Below, in pieces: positions 1 to 6,043 of a stretch of 8,940 bases of DNA. This DNA is from Thalassospira sp. UBA1131. GTDB lineage: Bacteria; Pseudomonadota; Alphaproteobacteria; Rhodospirillales; Thalassospiraceae. The position numbers were made by a program, and so were the translations under genes. Numbering within the stretch: the first letter of the stretch is position 1; the number at the start of each line of letters is the position of its first letter. The stretch spans positions 3,592 through 12,531 of the forward strand of contig NZ_DCAO01000048.1 of NCBI RefSeq assembly GCF_002311515.1, written 5' to 3'. A model generated the notes under the pieces. That model saw only the letters and a program-made list of their open reading frames with translations, had not been told where the DNA came from and made no database searches.

Positions 1-708
1 ATCAATGACAACAGATCCATCCGGGATGGGGTTGGAGTTCGCGGTCGAGACGCTTTCATCCGTAGCAGTCGGAAGCATTCCTTCGGTCGCCAACACGCCG
101 TCATCCTTTTCGGCCATGGCGGCATCTTCGTTGGGGGCAGGAGGAGTTGTACCATCAGATGAACCATTGTCTGACGGGGTGTCGGTGACTGTAATCTCGC
201 TGCCATTGCTTGCATGCGGGCCGTAGCCCTCAGGTGCGATTTCGGCAAGAATGTCGCTTGGTACATACTGTGTCAGAACCGGTTCTGCATCGCGCCACCA
301 GATTGCGCGTGTCAGCCAGCCTGCTGCCAGGGCACCGACGATAATGATCACAAACAAAAACAGCGCTTTGCCACCACCGCTTTTTTGTTTTGCGGGCGCG
401 CTCGATTTCGCTGCCGATGCCTTTTTATCGTCACCGGCTTTGGTGTCGGGTTTTGACATGCCGGTTGCTGCGGCATTGGCGCTGCTTGCGGGTTTGTCCG
501 CAGGGCTGCCGTCCTTTTTCGCAGTGGTTTCACCAGATTTGACCGTGCCTGAGTTTGGCACGCTGGATTTGGCAGTTGTGCCGGTATCGGCCGCTTTGGC
601 CGACGATTTCGCATTGCCTTTGCTATCTACGGAAATGGTGTCGGACGACTCTTTGGTGTCGGCCGATTTTGCGGAAGCATTGGTTTTTGGCGTTTCTGGT
701 GTTTTCAC
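1..708 (-). CDS. Mic60/mitofilin-like membrane protein (COG4223 type), N-terminal part, cut by window edge
   Basis: An open frame of 236 codons starts at a GTG (708) and runs off the left edge without a stop. Residues 1-113 are a low-complexity, Ser/Ala/Lys/Thr/Asp-rich, probably disordered segment. One transmembrane helix follows at about 114-132 (ALFLFVIIIVGALAAGWL), then an aromatic/charged border (RAIWWRD), then an acidic, Pro/Ser/Thr-rich stretch to 236. The layout suggests a short cytoplasmic tail and a large periplasmic part. In alphaproteobacteria the gene after hemD is commonly the Mic60 homologue, with a coiled coil and C-terminal mitofilin domain, which organises inner-membrane folds and often precedes hemY. 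Those domains would lie outside the window, so the name rests on position and architecture. There is no ATG near the start: the nearby ATG (717-719, another frame) hits a stop after one codon, and a TTG upstream is the only other in-frame candidate. No good Shine-Dalgarno is seen. The gap after hemD is 57 bases, so co-transcription is likely. Confidence 0.75.
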   Translation of the reverse strand, partial: MKTPETPKTNASAKSADTKESSDTISVDSKGNAKSSAKAADTGTTAKSSVPNSGTVKSGETTAKKDGSPADKPASSANAAATGMSKPDTKAGDDKKASAAKSSAPAKQKSGGGKALFLFVIIIVGALAAGWLTRAIWWRDAEPVLTQYVPSDILAEIAPEGYGPHASNGSEITVTDTPSDNGSSDGTTPPAPNEDAAMAEKDDGVLATEGMLPTATDESVSTANSNPIPDGSVVID

Positions 709-765
709 GATCAGACCATTGCAGTTTGCGGTTATTCCCAAGACGGCGTCAGGCGCAGGAAGCCA

Positions 766-1485
766 TTACGACAGGGACCCTAGCTCGGAAAGAAGGTATT
801 CTTGTGTCGGTTGTGATGCAACGCGTGTTCTATACCATGTAAGATCGGATATCTTCGATTGCACCGCTGGACTTAGGCAAATCGCGCTTGTTCCGGACAA
901 GTCTCTTTCCAGCTTATAGCTGCGGACCAGCTTAACAAAGGTTTCCGCAGTGCGGGGAGAGAAAAATAAAACAGCTTCAATATGATGATTGCGAAGCGCC
1001 TCTAAAACGTCTTCTGGGAACGACTTGCTTTCTTGTGCTTCATAAACGGTTTGCCGGTCGACTTCATATCCATCAGTCAAAAGCATTTGGCCAAGATCAC
1101 CTGCCGTTTTACGCGCGGCCGGATGGAAAAGTGGTCCATGTGCAGGATCAACTTTTTTGCGAATTAACGCTGCCAGATCGTTGATGTCACCATTTGCCGA
1201 ACAAACATTATCAAAGCCAAATATGGCGCAAGTTCTGGCCGTCGCGTCGCCAACACAATAGGCCGGAAGAGACCGATCCCCGGTCAGTTTGGCAAATGCC
1301 CGGACCCCGTTCGCCGATGTGAAAATCACTGCTTGGTATTTCTTGATATCAAGCGGGCTTGTCGGAACTGGAAAGACAATATTCAGCATTGGCGCAGACA
1401 GGTGACGATAGCCGCGCTTGTCAAGTGCTGCCAAAAGGTCGGCAGAGTCGGTATCGGGCCGGGTATTTAGCACCAAGGGTCCCAT
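766..1485 (-). CDS. hemD: Uroporphyrinogen-III synthase
   Basis: The 239-residue protein has the usual length for this cytoplasmic enzyme, which closes and inverts ring D of hydroxymethylbilane to give uroporphyrinogen III, the common precursor of haem, sirohaem, cobalamin and bacteriochlorophyll. The family is poorly conserved, but its landmarks are present: NTRP near the N-terminus (7-10), FTSANGVRAF (55-64), YCVGDATA (76-83), the VYEA motif (147-150) containing the conserved Tyr at 148, and FFSPRTAETF (174-183). These correspond to the two interleaved domains around the active-site cleft. The start ATG gives the canonical N-terminal strand MGPLVLNTRP and is preceded by a GGGA-type ribosome site. 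The gene begins 24 bases after the hemC stop, so the two are surely co-transcribed and the product of HemC is handed directly to HemD. Confidence 0.95.
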   Translation of the reverse strand: MGPLVLNTRPDTDSADLLAALDKRGYRHLSAPMLNIVFPVPTSPLDIKKYQAVIFTSANGVRAFAKLTGDRSLPAYCVGDATARTCAIFGFDNVCSANGDINDLAALIRKKVDPAHGPLFHPAARKTAGDLGQMLLTDGYEVDRQTVYEAQESKSFPEDVLEALRNHHIEAVLFFSPRTAETFVKLVRSYKLERDLSGTSAICLSPAVQSKISDLTWYRTRVASQPTQEYLLSELGSLS

Positions 1486-1509
1486 CTGCGTCCCAGTCTG
1501 TTACCAAGA

Positions 1510-2454
1510 TCAGGCGGAAATGAAGTCCGGTCCGCCACGTTGCTTGAGTTCTTCACCGGCATCCGTGCCAGTCGCCATCGCTGTTGCGATATCCGGTTTG
1601 GCGATCATGCGTTCGGTATCAAGGCGTTCGCTGCCGTCCGGGCGCACAATCGATACACGCAGGCGCAGGCTGCCATCATCCTGAAACTCGGCCAGTGCTG
1701 CGATCGGGGTGCGGCATGATCCATCAAGTGCCTTAAGCGCTGCACGTTCTGCTGCCACGCGAATAGCAGAGGTTTCGCAATGAAGCGCAGCAAGCCATTT
1801 TTTGCACTGTGCATCATCTTCGCGGATGGTAATGCCAATGGCGCCTTGCGCAACCGCCGGCAACATATCGTCTTCGGAAATCGGGGCTGTGGCGATGTCG
1901 GGCTGTCCGAGACGGTTCAGGCCGGCCATTGCCAGAAGTGTGGCATCAACCTGTTCTTCGCTGAGTTTGCGCAAACGGGTTTGCACATTCCCGCGGAACG
2001 TCACGACTTTGAGGTCGGGATATTTGTTCAGGATCATGGCCTGACGACGAAGGCTGGCCGACCCGATCACGGACCCGGCGGGCATTTCGGCAAAGCTTTT
2101 ATATTTCAGCGAAATAAATGCATCGCGTACATCTTCGCGTGGCAGGATGGTTGGCAGGATCATGCCATCGGGCAGAACAGTTGGCACATCCTTCATGCTG
2201 TGAACAGCAAGGTCGATCTCGCCACCCAGAAGGGCGTCATCGATTTCCTTGGTAAACAGTCCCTTGCCGCCGATTTCCGACAAGGCACGATCAAGGATCT
2301 TGTCTCCGGTTGTTGTGATCACGGTGACGGCAATTGCGCCTTCTTCGGCGAGTTCCGGATGGGCATTTGCCAGTTTGTCACGGACCTCATGCGCTTGTGC
2401 CAAAGCCAGGGGCGAACCGCGGGTACCGATGCGAAGTTTTGCTGTATCTGTCAT
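1510..2454 (-). CDS. hemC: Hydroxymethylbilane synthase (porphobilinogen deaminase)
   Basis: This 314-residue enzyme polymerises four porphobilinogen units into hydroxymethylbilane on a covalently bound dipyrromethane cofactor. All key positions are visible: LRIGTRGSPLALAQ at 7-20, HSMKDVPT (85-92) with the catalytic Asp at 89, the paired arginines of SASLRRQ (136-137), RGNVQTR (154, 160), and the cofactor-attachment Cys247 in LDGSCRTP. The frame stays open 62 codons further upstream, but that stretch (up to 2640) is unlike the family. The start at 2454 places the conserved first strand at residue 7, as in known members. No convincing Shine-Dalgarno precedes it, so translation initiation may be weak or controlled. 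hemC leads the hemC-hemD-Mic60-like unit and is transcribed divergently from tsaD. Its probable leader contains a strong hairpin. Confidence 0.97.
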   Translation of the reverse strand: MTDTAKLRIGTRGSPLALAQAHEVRDKLANAHPELAEEGAIAVTVITTTGDKILDRALSEIGGKGLFTKEIDDALLGGEIDLAVHSMKDVPTVLPDGMILPTILPREDVRDAFISLKYKSFAEMPAGSVIGSASLRRQAMILNKYPDLKVVTFRGNVQTRLRKLSEEQVDATLLAMAGLNRLGQPDIATAPISEDDMLPAVAQGAIGITIREDDAQCKKWLAALHCETSAIRVAAERAALKALDGSCRTPIAALAEFQDDGSLRLRVSIVRPDGSERLDTERMIAKPDIATAMATGTDAGEELKQRGGPDFISA

Positions 2455-2470
2455 GAGTGAAGTCTTAGTC

Positions 2471-2484
2471 TTAAAACTGTTTAA
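2471..2484. promoter_or_regulatory. Short A/T inverted repeat upstream of hemC
   Basis: TTAAA-N4-TTTAA lies 17 bases before the hemC start, inside an A/T-rich patch that also carries a direct repeat (GTCTTA twice at about 2463-2474). It could be an operator or simply an A/T-rich, unstructured ribosome-access region. It does not match the Irr/ICE or Fur consensus. Support is sequence symmetry only. Confidence 0.15.
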
Positions 2485-2500
2485 AAACAAGGTCTGCGGG

Positions 2501-2527
2501 CAGCCTATTGCCACCGGCAAAAGGCTG
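2501..2527. promoter_or_regulatory. Strong stem-loop in the hemC-tsaD divergent region, probably in the hemC leader
   Basis: Arms at 2501-2512 (CAGCCTATTGCC) and 2516-2527 (GGCAAAAGGCTG) pair over 12 positions with one A-A mismatch around a 3-base loop. The structure lies 46 bases before the hemC start. A possible minus-strand -10 element TACAAT sits at 2544-2539 without a recognisable -35. If used, transcription would begin near 2532 and the hairpin would form at the very 5' end of the hemC message. On the minus strand no U-run follows directly (a T-rich stretch starts about 10 bases later). On the plus strand AATTTT follows, but no gene there needs terminating. Possible roles are a 5' mRNA-stabilising stem, an attenuator or a dispersed repeat; I cannot choose between them from one copy. 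Confidence 0.45.
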
Positions 2528-2743
2528 AATTTTCGGTTATTGTAATCGCTCGAAACTGGGCTGCATTGATTTAGGTCGCGGTTCAAAATCTTCGCTGCCT
2601 TCGTGAAGCGCGATAACTGCATATGGCACTTGCGCTGCACGGGGGTGGAAAGCGCAGGAACTTTCCGCTACATCATCGTCACACCTGTAATAGGATTCCG
2701 ATTGCCGTCCGTGTCGGCAGAGTTGGTAAAACGGATCAGGATC

Positions 2744-3802
2744 ATGATCGTTCTGGGTATCGAAACAAGCTGTGATGAAACGGCCGCTGCTGTCGTGAAC
2801 GACAAGCGCGAAATTATGGCAAACCGTGTGTTGTCCCAGCTTGACGATCATAGACCCTATGGCGGGGTGGTGCCGGAAATTGCCGCACGTGCCCATCTTG
2901 AACATCTTGATCGTCTGGTAGCCGAGGCCATGGATGATGCCGGTGTTGATTTTGATGATCTTGATGCCGTGGCGTGCACCGGGGGGCCGGGGCTGATCGG
3001 TGGCGTGATGGTTGGTACCATGACGGCCAAGGCGATTGCCTTTGCCGCCCAAAAACCTTTTCTTGCCGTCAATCATCTGGAAGGTCACGCGCTGACTGTG
3101 CGTTTGACCGATGACGTCGCATTTCCCTATCTGCTGTTGCTGGTGTCCGGTGGGCATTGTCAGGTCCTGATTGTCGAGGGTGTTGGCAAGTACAAGCGCA
3201 TTGGCACCACCATTGATGACGCGGTCGGCGAGGCGTTTGACAAAACCGCCAAGATGATGGGGCTTGGTTATCCCGGTGGTCCGGCGCTTGAAAAAATCGC
3301 CGCCAAGGGTGATCCGAACCGGTTCGGTTTGCCGCGCCCATTGCGTGGAAGGCCGGGGTGCGATTTCTCCTTCTCGGGCCTCAAGACAGCCGTTCGGACT
3401 TATCTGGATGGCTTCCCGGTCGAACAACAGACGGAAGAAGTCAAAGCCGACCTTGCGGCATCTTTCCAGCGCGCGGTGGGTGATACCCTGATTGATCGCG
3501 CGCGCAATGCCGTGTTTGAATTCATGCGCGATTACCCCGGCGGCAAAACGCTGGTGCTTGCCGGCGGGGTTGCGGCCAACAAGTATCTGCGTGGACGTCT
3601 GGTGGAACTGACCGATCAGGCGGGCATGGAACTGGTCGCACCGCCGCTTCACCTTTGTACCGACAATGCCGCGATGATTGCATGGGCCGGTCTGGAGCGG
3701 TTCCGGCTGGGTGAGCGCGATGATCTTGACTTCAAGCCGCGTCCGCGCTGGCCCCTGGATCCTGAGGCCCCCAAACGCCCGGGTGCCGGGATCAAGGCGT
3801 AA
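2744..3802 (+). CDS. tsaD: tRNA N6-adenosine threonylcarbamoyltransferase TsaD
   Basis: TsaD transfers the threonylcarbamoyl group from threonylcarbamoyl-AMP to A37 of ANN-decoding tRNAs (t6A), working with TsaB and TsaE. The 352-residue length is typical. The ASKHA-fold signatures are all there: N-terminal VLGIETSCDET (3-13), the metal ligands His111 and His115 in NHLEGH, SGGHCQ (135-140), the DDAVGEAFDKTAKMMGLGYPGG stretch (158-179), GGVAANKYLR (274-283), and the third metal ligand Asp307 in CTDNAAMIAWAG. The start at 2744 puts IETSCDE at the proper distance. An in-frame ATG 47 codons upstream (2603) adds a non-family extension and is rejected. GGA/AGGA ribosome-site candidates lie just before the start. 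The gene is divergent from hemC and followed 68 bases later by gpsA in the same direction, so co-transcription is plausible. Confidence 0.97.
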   Translation: MIVLGIETSCDETAAAVVNDKREIMANRVLSQLDDHRPYGGVVPEIAARAHLEHLDRLVAEAMDDAGVDFDDLDAVACTGGPGLIGGVMVGTMTAKAIAFAAQKPFLAVNHLEGHALTVRLTDDVAFPYLLLLVSGGHCQVLIVEGVGKYKRIGTTIDDAVGEAFDKTAKMMGLGYPGGPALEKIAAKGDPNRFGLPRPLRGRPGCDFSFSGLKTAVRTYLDGFPVEQQTEEVKADLAASFQRAVGDTLIDRARNAVFEFMRDYPGGKTLVLAGGVAANKYLRGRLVELTDQAGMELVAPPLHLCTDNAAMIAWAGLERFRLGERDDLDFKPRPRWPLDPEAPKRPGAGIKA

Positions 3803-3870
3803 GGCCCATCTGTCGCGTTTGACGTATTTGCCGATCCTCGAAACAACTTCATTTTTGCCGGACAAACATC

Positions 3871-4875
3871 ATGAAAAAGCGCATTACAGTTGTGGGTGGC
3901 GGTGCTTGGGGAACGGCCCTGGCTGTGCAGGCTGTACGGGCCGGTGAAGACGTTGAACTGATTTTGCGCAACGAAGAACTGGCTGATCGGATCAACACCA
4001 AAGGTGAGAACGATCTTTACCTGCCTGGTATAGAGCTTCCGGGTGCCTTGCGCGCAACCACACATTACGAAGGTCTGCGCGATTCTGATGCGGTTTTGCT
4101 GGTGACACCTGCGCAGCATTTGCGCGAAACCCTGATCAAATTGTCATCGCATTGGCCAGATCAGCTCCCGGCGGTAATTTGCTGCAAGGGGATTGAAAAG
4201 GAAACCGGTGCCCTGATGGCACAGGTCGTTTCTGAAACCCTTGGAAACGTGCCGGTGGCAGTCCTTTCGGGACCAACCTTTGCCAAGGAGGTTGCAATCG
4301 GCCTGCCAGCCGCAATCACGCTGGCCTGTGAAGATCGTGTCCTGGGCAAACGTCTGGTCGAGTTGATCGGCACGCCGGAATTCCGTCCCTATTTCAGTAC
4401 CGATGTCGCTGGTGTTGAGGTGGCTGGTGCGATCAAGAACGTTCTGGCGATTGCCAGTGGCGTGGTGGCCGGGTTGAAATTGGGTGACAACGCCCGTGCA
4501 GCCCTGATTACCCGTGGTATTGCTGAAATGTCGCGTCTGGCAGTTGCTATGGGCGGCCGGGTTGAAACCATGCTGGGCTTGGCCGGCCTTGGTGACTTGA
4601 CCCTGACCTGCACCGGCACGTTATCACGCAATTACACCTTTGGTGTCGCGCTGGGCGAAGGTCGCAAGGCACAGGACATTCTGGTCGAACGCCGTTCCGT
4701 GACCGAAGGCGTGCATACCGCGGCATCCATCACCGCTGTTGCCAGCAAATATGGTGTTGAAATGCCGATCTGTGCGGCGGTTGATCAGGTCGCCAATCAC
4801 GATGCGGATCTGCGTAGCACGATCAATGCCCTGTTGCAGCGCCCGTTCCGTGATGAGCTTGAAAACGCCGATTAA
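3871..4875 (+). CDS. gpsA: NAD(P)-dependent glycerol-3-phosphate dehydrogenase
   Basis: This cytoplasmic enzyme reduces dihydroxyacetone phosphate to sn-glycerol-3-phosphate, the backbone for phospholipid synthesis. At 334 residues it is the standard bacterial length. The Rossmann motif GGGAWG is at 9-14. KGIE (106-109) carries the substrate-binding Lys106. SGPTFAKEVA follows at 133-142, and GAIKNVLAIASG (186-197) holds the catalytic Lys189. NARAALITRGIAEMSRL (207-223) and GLGDLTLTCTGTLSRNY (239-255) are the characteristic C-terminal helical-domain motifs. The start ATG has only a weak GGA eight bases upstream. It lies 68 bases after tsaD with no terminator between them. The tsaD-gpsA pairing is common in proteobacteria, though the two enzymes share no pathway. 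Confidence 0.97.
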   Translation: MKKRITVVGGGAWGTALAVQAVRAGEDVELILRNEELADRINTKGENDLYLPGIELPGALRATTHYEGLRDSDAVLLVTPAQHLRETLIKLSSHWPDQLPAVICCKGIEKETGALMAQVVSETLGNVPVAVLSGPTFAKEVAIGLPAAITLACEDRVLGKRLVELIGTPEFRPYFSTDVAGVEVAGAIKNVLAIASGVVAGLKLGDNARAALITRGIAEMSRLAVAMGGRVETMLGLAGLGDLTLTCTGTLSRNYTFGVALGEGRKAQDILVERRSVTEGVHTAASITAVASKYGVEMPICAAVDQVANHDADLRSTINALLQRPFRDELENAD

Positions 4876-4886
4876 ATTCCGGCCTT

Positions 4887-4925
4887 GCGGTTATTGACCG
4901 CGCAGTTCGGCTTGAGAATGCGCGG
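4887..4925 (+). other. Two mutually exclusive hairpins between gpsA and the YciI-like gene
   Basis: GCGGT (4887-4891) can pair with ACCGC (4897-4901), while CCGCGCA (4898-4904) can pair with TGCGCGG (4919-4925) across a 14-base loop. The two structures share 4898-4901, so only one can form at a time. No U-run follows, so this is not a clear intrinsic terminator. It may be a weak or Rho-related end of the gpsA transcript, or chance pairing in GC-rich sequence. Confidence 0.2.
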
Positions 4926-4977
4926 GGCTTCTGTCAATTTATGAATATTGAACCCATAAAGAAGCAGGAAACCGTTC

Positions 4978-5256
4978 ATGCATTTCTACATCCGTTGTGT
5001 TGACAAGCCTGGCCACCTTGATGTGCGCAAGGCCAATCGCGAAGACCATCTGGCCTATATCAAAGGCGGTTTTGCTGATCGCATCGTCGCAGCGGGTCCG
5101 ACCCTTGATCCCGATATGGAAGGCATGAACGGCTCGGTCTTTATCATCGAGTTTGATGCCATCGAAGACGCCCGCGAATTTGCTGCCAATGATCCTTATG
5201 CCAAGGCTGGCCTGTTCGAATCTGTTGTTATTCGCCCGTTCAAGAAGGTCTTCTGA
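4978..5256 (+). CDS. YciI-like protein
   Basis: A 92-residue, single-domain protein of the YciI family (ferredoxin-like alpha-beta fold, dimeric in known structures). Visible family features are the N-terminal strand HFYIRCVDKPG, the conserved His24 in REDHLAYI, AAGPTLDPDMEGMNGS (38-53) and the NDPYAKAGLF segment (71-80) with Asp72, followed by a C-terminal strand VVIRPFKKVF. The His/Asp pair is thought to form an active site, but physiological substrates are unknown for most members, so no reaction is claimed. A good AGGA ribosome site sits eight bases before the ATG. The gene is 102 bases after gpsA and only 3 bases before the EVE-domain gene, so it likely starts, or continues, an operon with the next two genes. 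Confidence 0.9.
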   Translation: MHFYIRCVDKPGHLDVRKANREDHLAYIKGGFADRIVAAGPTLDPDMEGMNGSVFIIEFDAIEDAREFAANDPYAKAGLFESVVIRPFKKVF

Positions 5257-5259
5257 TCC

Positions 5260-5673
5260 ATGGCGTATTGGCTGGTCAAAACCGAACCGGGAAGCTGGTC
5301 GTGGGACGATCAGGTCAAGAAGGGTGTTGAAGGCTGGGATGGTGTGCGTAACCATCAGGCAGCCAAAAACCTGCGAGCGATGAAAATCGGCGACAAGGCG
5401 TTCTTTTATCACTCGGTGAATGAAAAACGCATTGTCGGGATTGTTGAAGTGGTGCGCGAATATTACCCGGATCCGACCGATGAAAAGGGCAAGTTTGTTC
5501 AGGTGGATTTCGAAACGGTCAAACCGTTGAAAACGCCAGTGACCCTCGCCGATATCAAGGCCGATCCGCGTTTTTCCGATCTTGCCCTGCTCAAACAATC
5601 GCGATTGTCGGTCATGCCAATTGATGACGCGTCTTGGGCGGCGATCTGCGAGATGGGCGGGGTCGATCCATGA
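5260..5673 (+). CDS. EVE-domain protein (THYN1-like)
   Basis: The 137-residue protein is a single EVE domain, a PUA-related fold. Diagnostic segments are YWLVKTEPGSWSWDD (3-17), WDGVRNHQAAKNLRAMKIGD (26-45), FFYHS (48-52), the VGIVEVVREYYPDP strand region (59-72) and the C-terminal LLKQSRLSVMPID (110-122). The WDGVRN loop and nearby aromatics form the pocket that, in studied EVE/YTH/PUA-like proteins, accommodates a modified base. Eukaryotic THYN1 has been linked to modified cytosine. The bacterial target is unknown, so nucleic-acid binding is inferred from family. It starts 3 bases after the YciI-like stop with only a distant AAGG as ribosome site, and its stop overlaps the next start (ATGA), suggesting translational coupling on both sides. 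Confidence 0.93.
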   Translation: MAYWLVKTEPGSWSWDDQVKKGVEGWDGVRNHQAAKNLRAMKIGDKAFFYHSVNEKRIVGIVEVVREYYPDPTDEKGKFVQVDFETVKPLKTPVTLADIKADPRFSDLALLKQSRLSVMPIDDASWAAICEMGGVDP

Positions 5674-6005
5674 GCGACCTTCCCGCAGCAGGAACAGTCC
5701 TTTGCGCGCTCAGCGATCTCGATGCTACTGGCGCCAAGGGTCTTAACCTTAGTGGTACCGGTATTTTCGTTGTCCGCAGTGGCGACGACGTCTTTGGCTA
5801 CATCAATAGCTGCCCGCATATCGGTGTGCCGCTGGATATGGAACCAGATGAATTCATCAGCGACTTTGGCGATGAAATCATCTGTTCAACTCATGGCGCA
5901 CGCTTTCGCATCGAGGACGGCGAATGTGTATCCGGTCCGTGCACGGGTGATATGCTTGAACCGGTCGCGGTGAAAATAAAAGACGATCAGGTCGTTCTGG
6001 CCTGA
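5670..6005 (+). CDS. Small Rieske [2Fe-2S] protein
   Basis: A 111-residue, soluble ferredoxin-type Rieske domain with both cluster-binding boxes intact: Cys48-Pro-His50-x-Gly and Cys72-Ser-Thr-His75-Gly, 21 residues apart between His50 and Cys72. No signal peptide, membrane anchor or second domain is present, so it is not a bc1-complex Rieske subunit or an oxygenase large subunit. It most resembles stand-alone electron-transfer ferredoxins of dioxygenase type or NirD-like proteins. No oxygenase, reductase or nitrite reductase gene is nearby, so its redox partner cannot be named. The ATG overlaps the EVE stop by four bases; an in-frame ATG at 5634 would only add an EVE-overlapping tail. The last codons double as the stem of a minus-strand terminator for the convergent hydrolase gene. 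Confidence 0.92.
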   Translation: MSDLPAAGTVLCALSDLDATGAKGLNLSGTGIFVVRSGDDVFGYINSCPHIGVPLDMEPDEFISDFGDEIICSTHGARFRIEDGECVSGPCTGDMLEPVAVKIKDDQVVLA

Positions 6006-6011
6006 TCGTCT
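5973..6011 (-). terminator. Intrinsic terminator of the alpha/beta hydrolase gene, embedded in the Rieske 3' end
   Basis: Arms at 5981-5991 and 6001-6011 form a perfect 11-base-pair stem (AGACGATCAGG / CCTGATCGTCT) with a 9-base loop. Read on the minus strand the stem is followed at once by TTTATTTT (5980-5973), the pattern of a Rho-independent terminator, 33 bases after the hydrolase stop. On the plus strand no T-run follows, so it ends the hydrolase transcript rather than the Rieske one, although the stem could still protect the Rieske mRNA 3' end. Nearly all of it lies inside the Rieske coding sequence. Confidence 0.8.
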
Positions 6012-6043
6012 GCCGTGCCCGAAATTGATGCAAAGATGGCAAT

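Noticed and set aside
251..919. A 222-codon plus-strand frame over the left end
   Set aside because: It is antisense to the Mic60-like gene and the hemD 3' end. The minus-strand frame has a clean disordered-leader/transmembrane layout and fits the operon.
1780..2460. A 226-codon plus-strand frame opposite hemC
   Set aside because: It is antisense to a fully conserved hemC, and its protein shows no family features.
2455..2640. N-terminal extension of hemC by 62 codons
   Set aside because: The extension is unlike any HemC N-terminus and contains the hairpin. The start at 2454 gives the standard family length.
2647..2666. Small hairpin GGAAAG-N8-CTTTCC upstream of tsaD
   Set aside because: A six-base stem with an eight-base loop is common by chance and has no adjacent signal.
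2603..2743. N-terminal extension of tsaD by 47 codons
   Set aside because: TsaD proteins begin just before the VLGIETSCDE motif, and ribosome-site candidates lie just before 2744.
2455..2743. A known riboswitch, or an Irr/Fur operator, in the hemC-tsaD region
   Set aside because: No recognisable riboswitch core and no match to the Irr or Fur consensus; only the hairpin and a weak A/T inverted repeat stand out.
2537..3865. A 442-codon open frame on the minus strand covering all of tsaD
   Set aside because: It is the antisense shadow of a gene with every TsaD signature. The predicted protein is rich in His/Gln/Arg with no recognisable domain, as expected from a high-GC opposite frame.
4939..5598. 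A 219-codon minus-strand frame opposite the YciI and EVE genes
   Set aside because: Both plus-strand genes carry clear family motifs and ribosome-site or coupling signals; the opposite frame does not.
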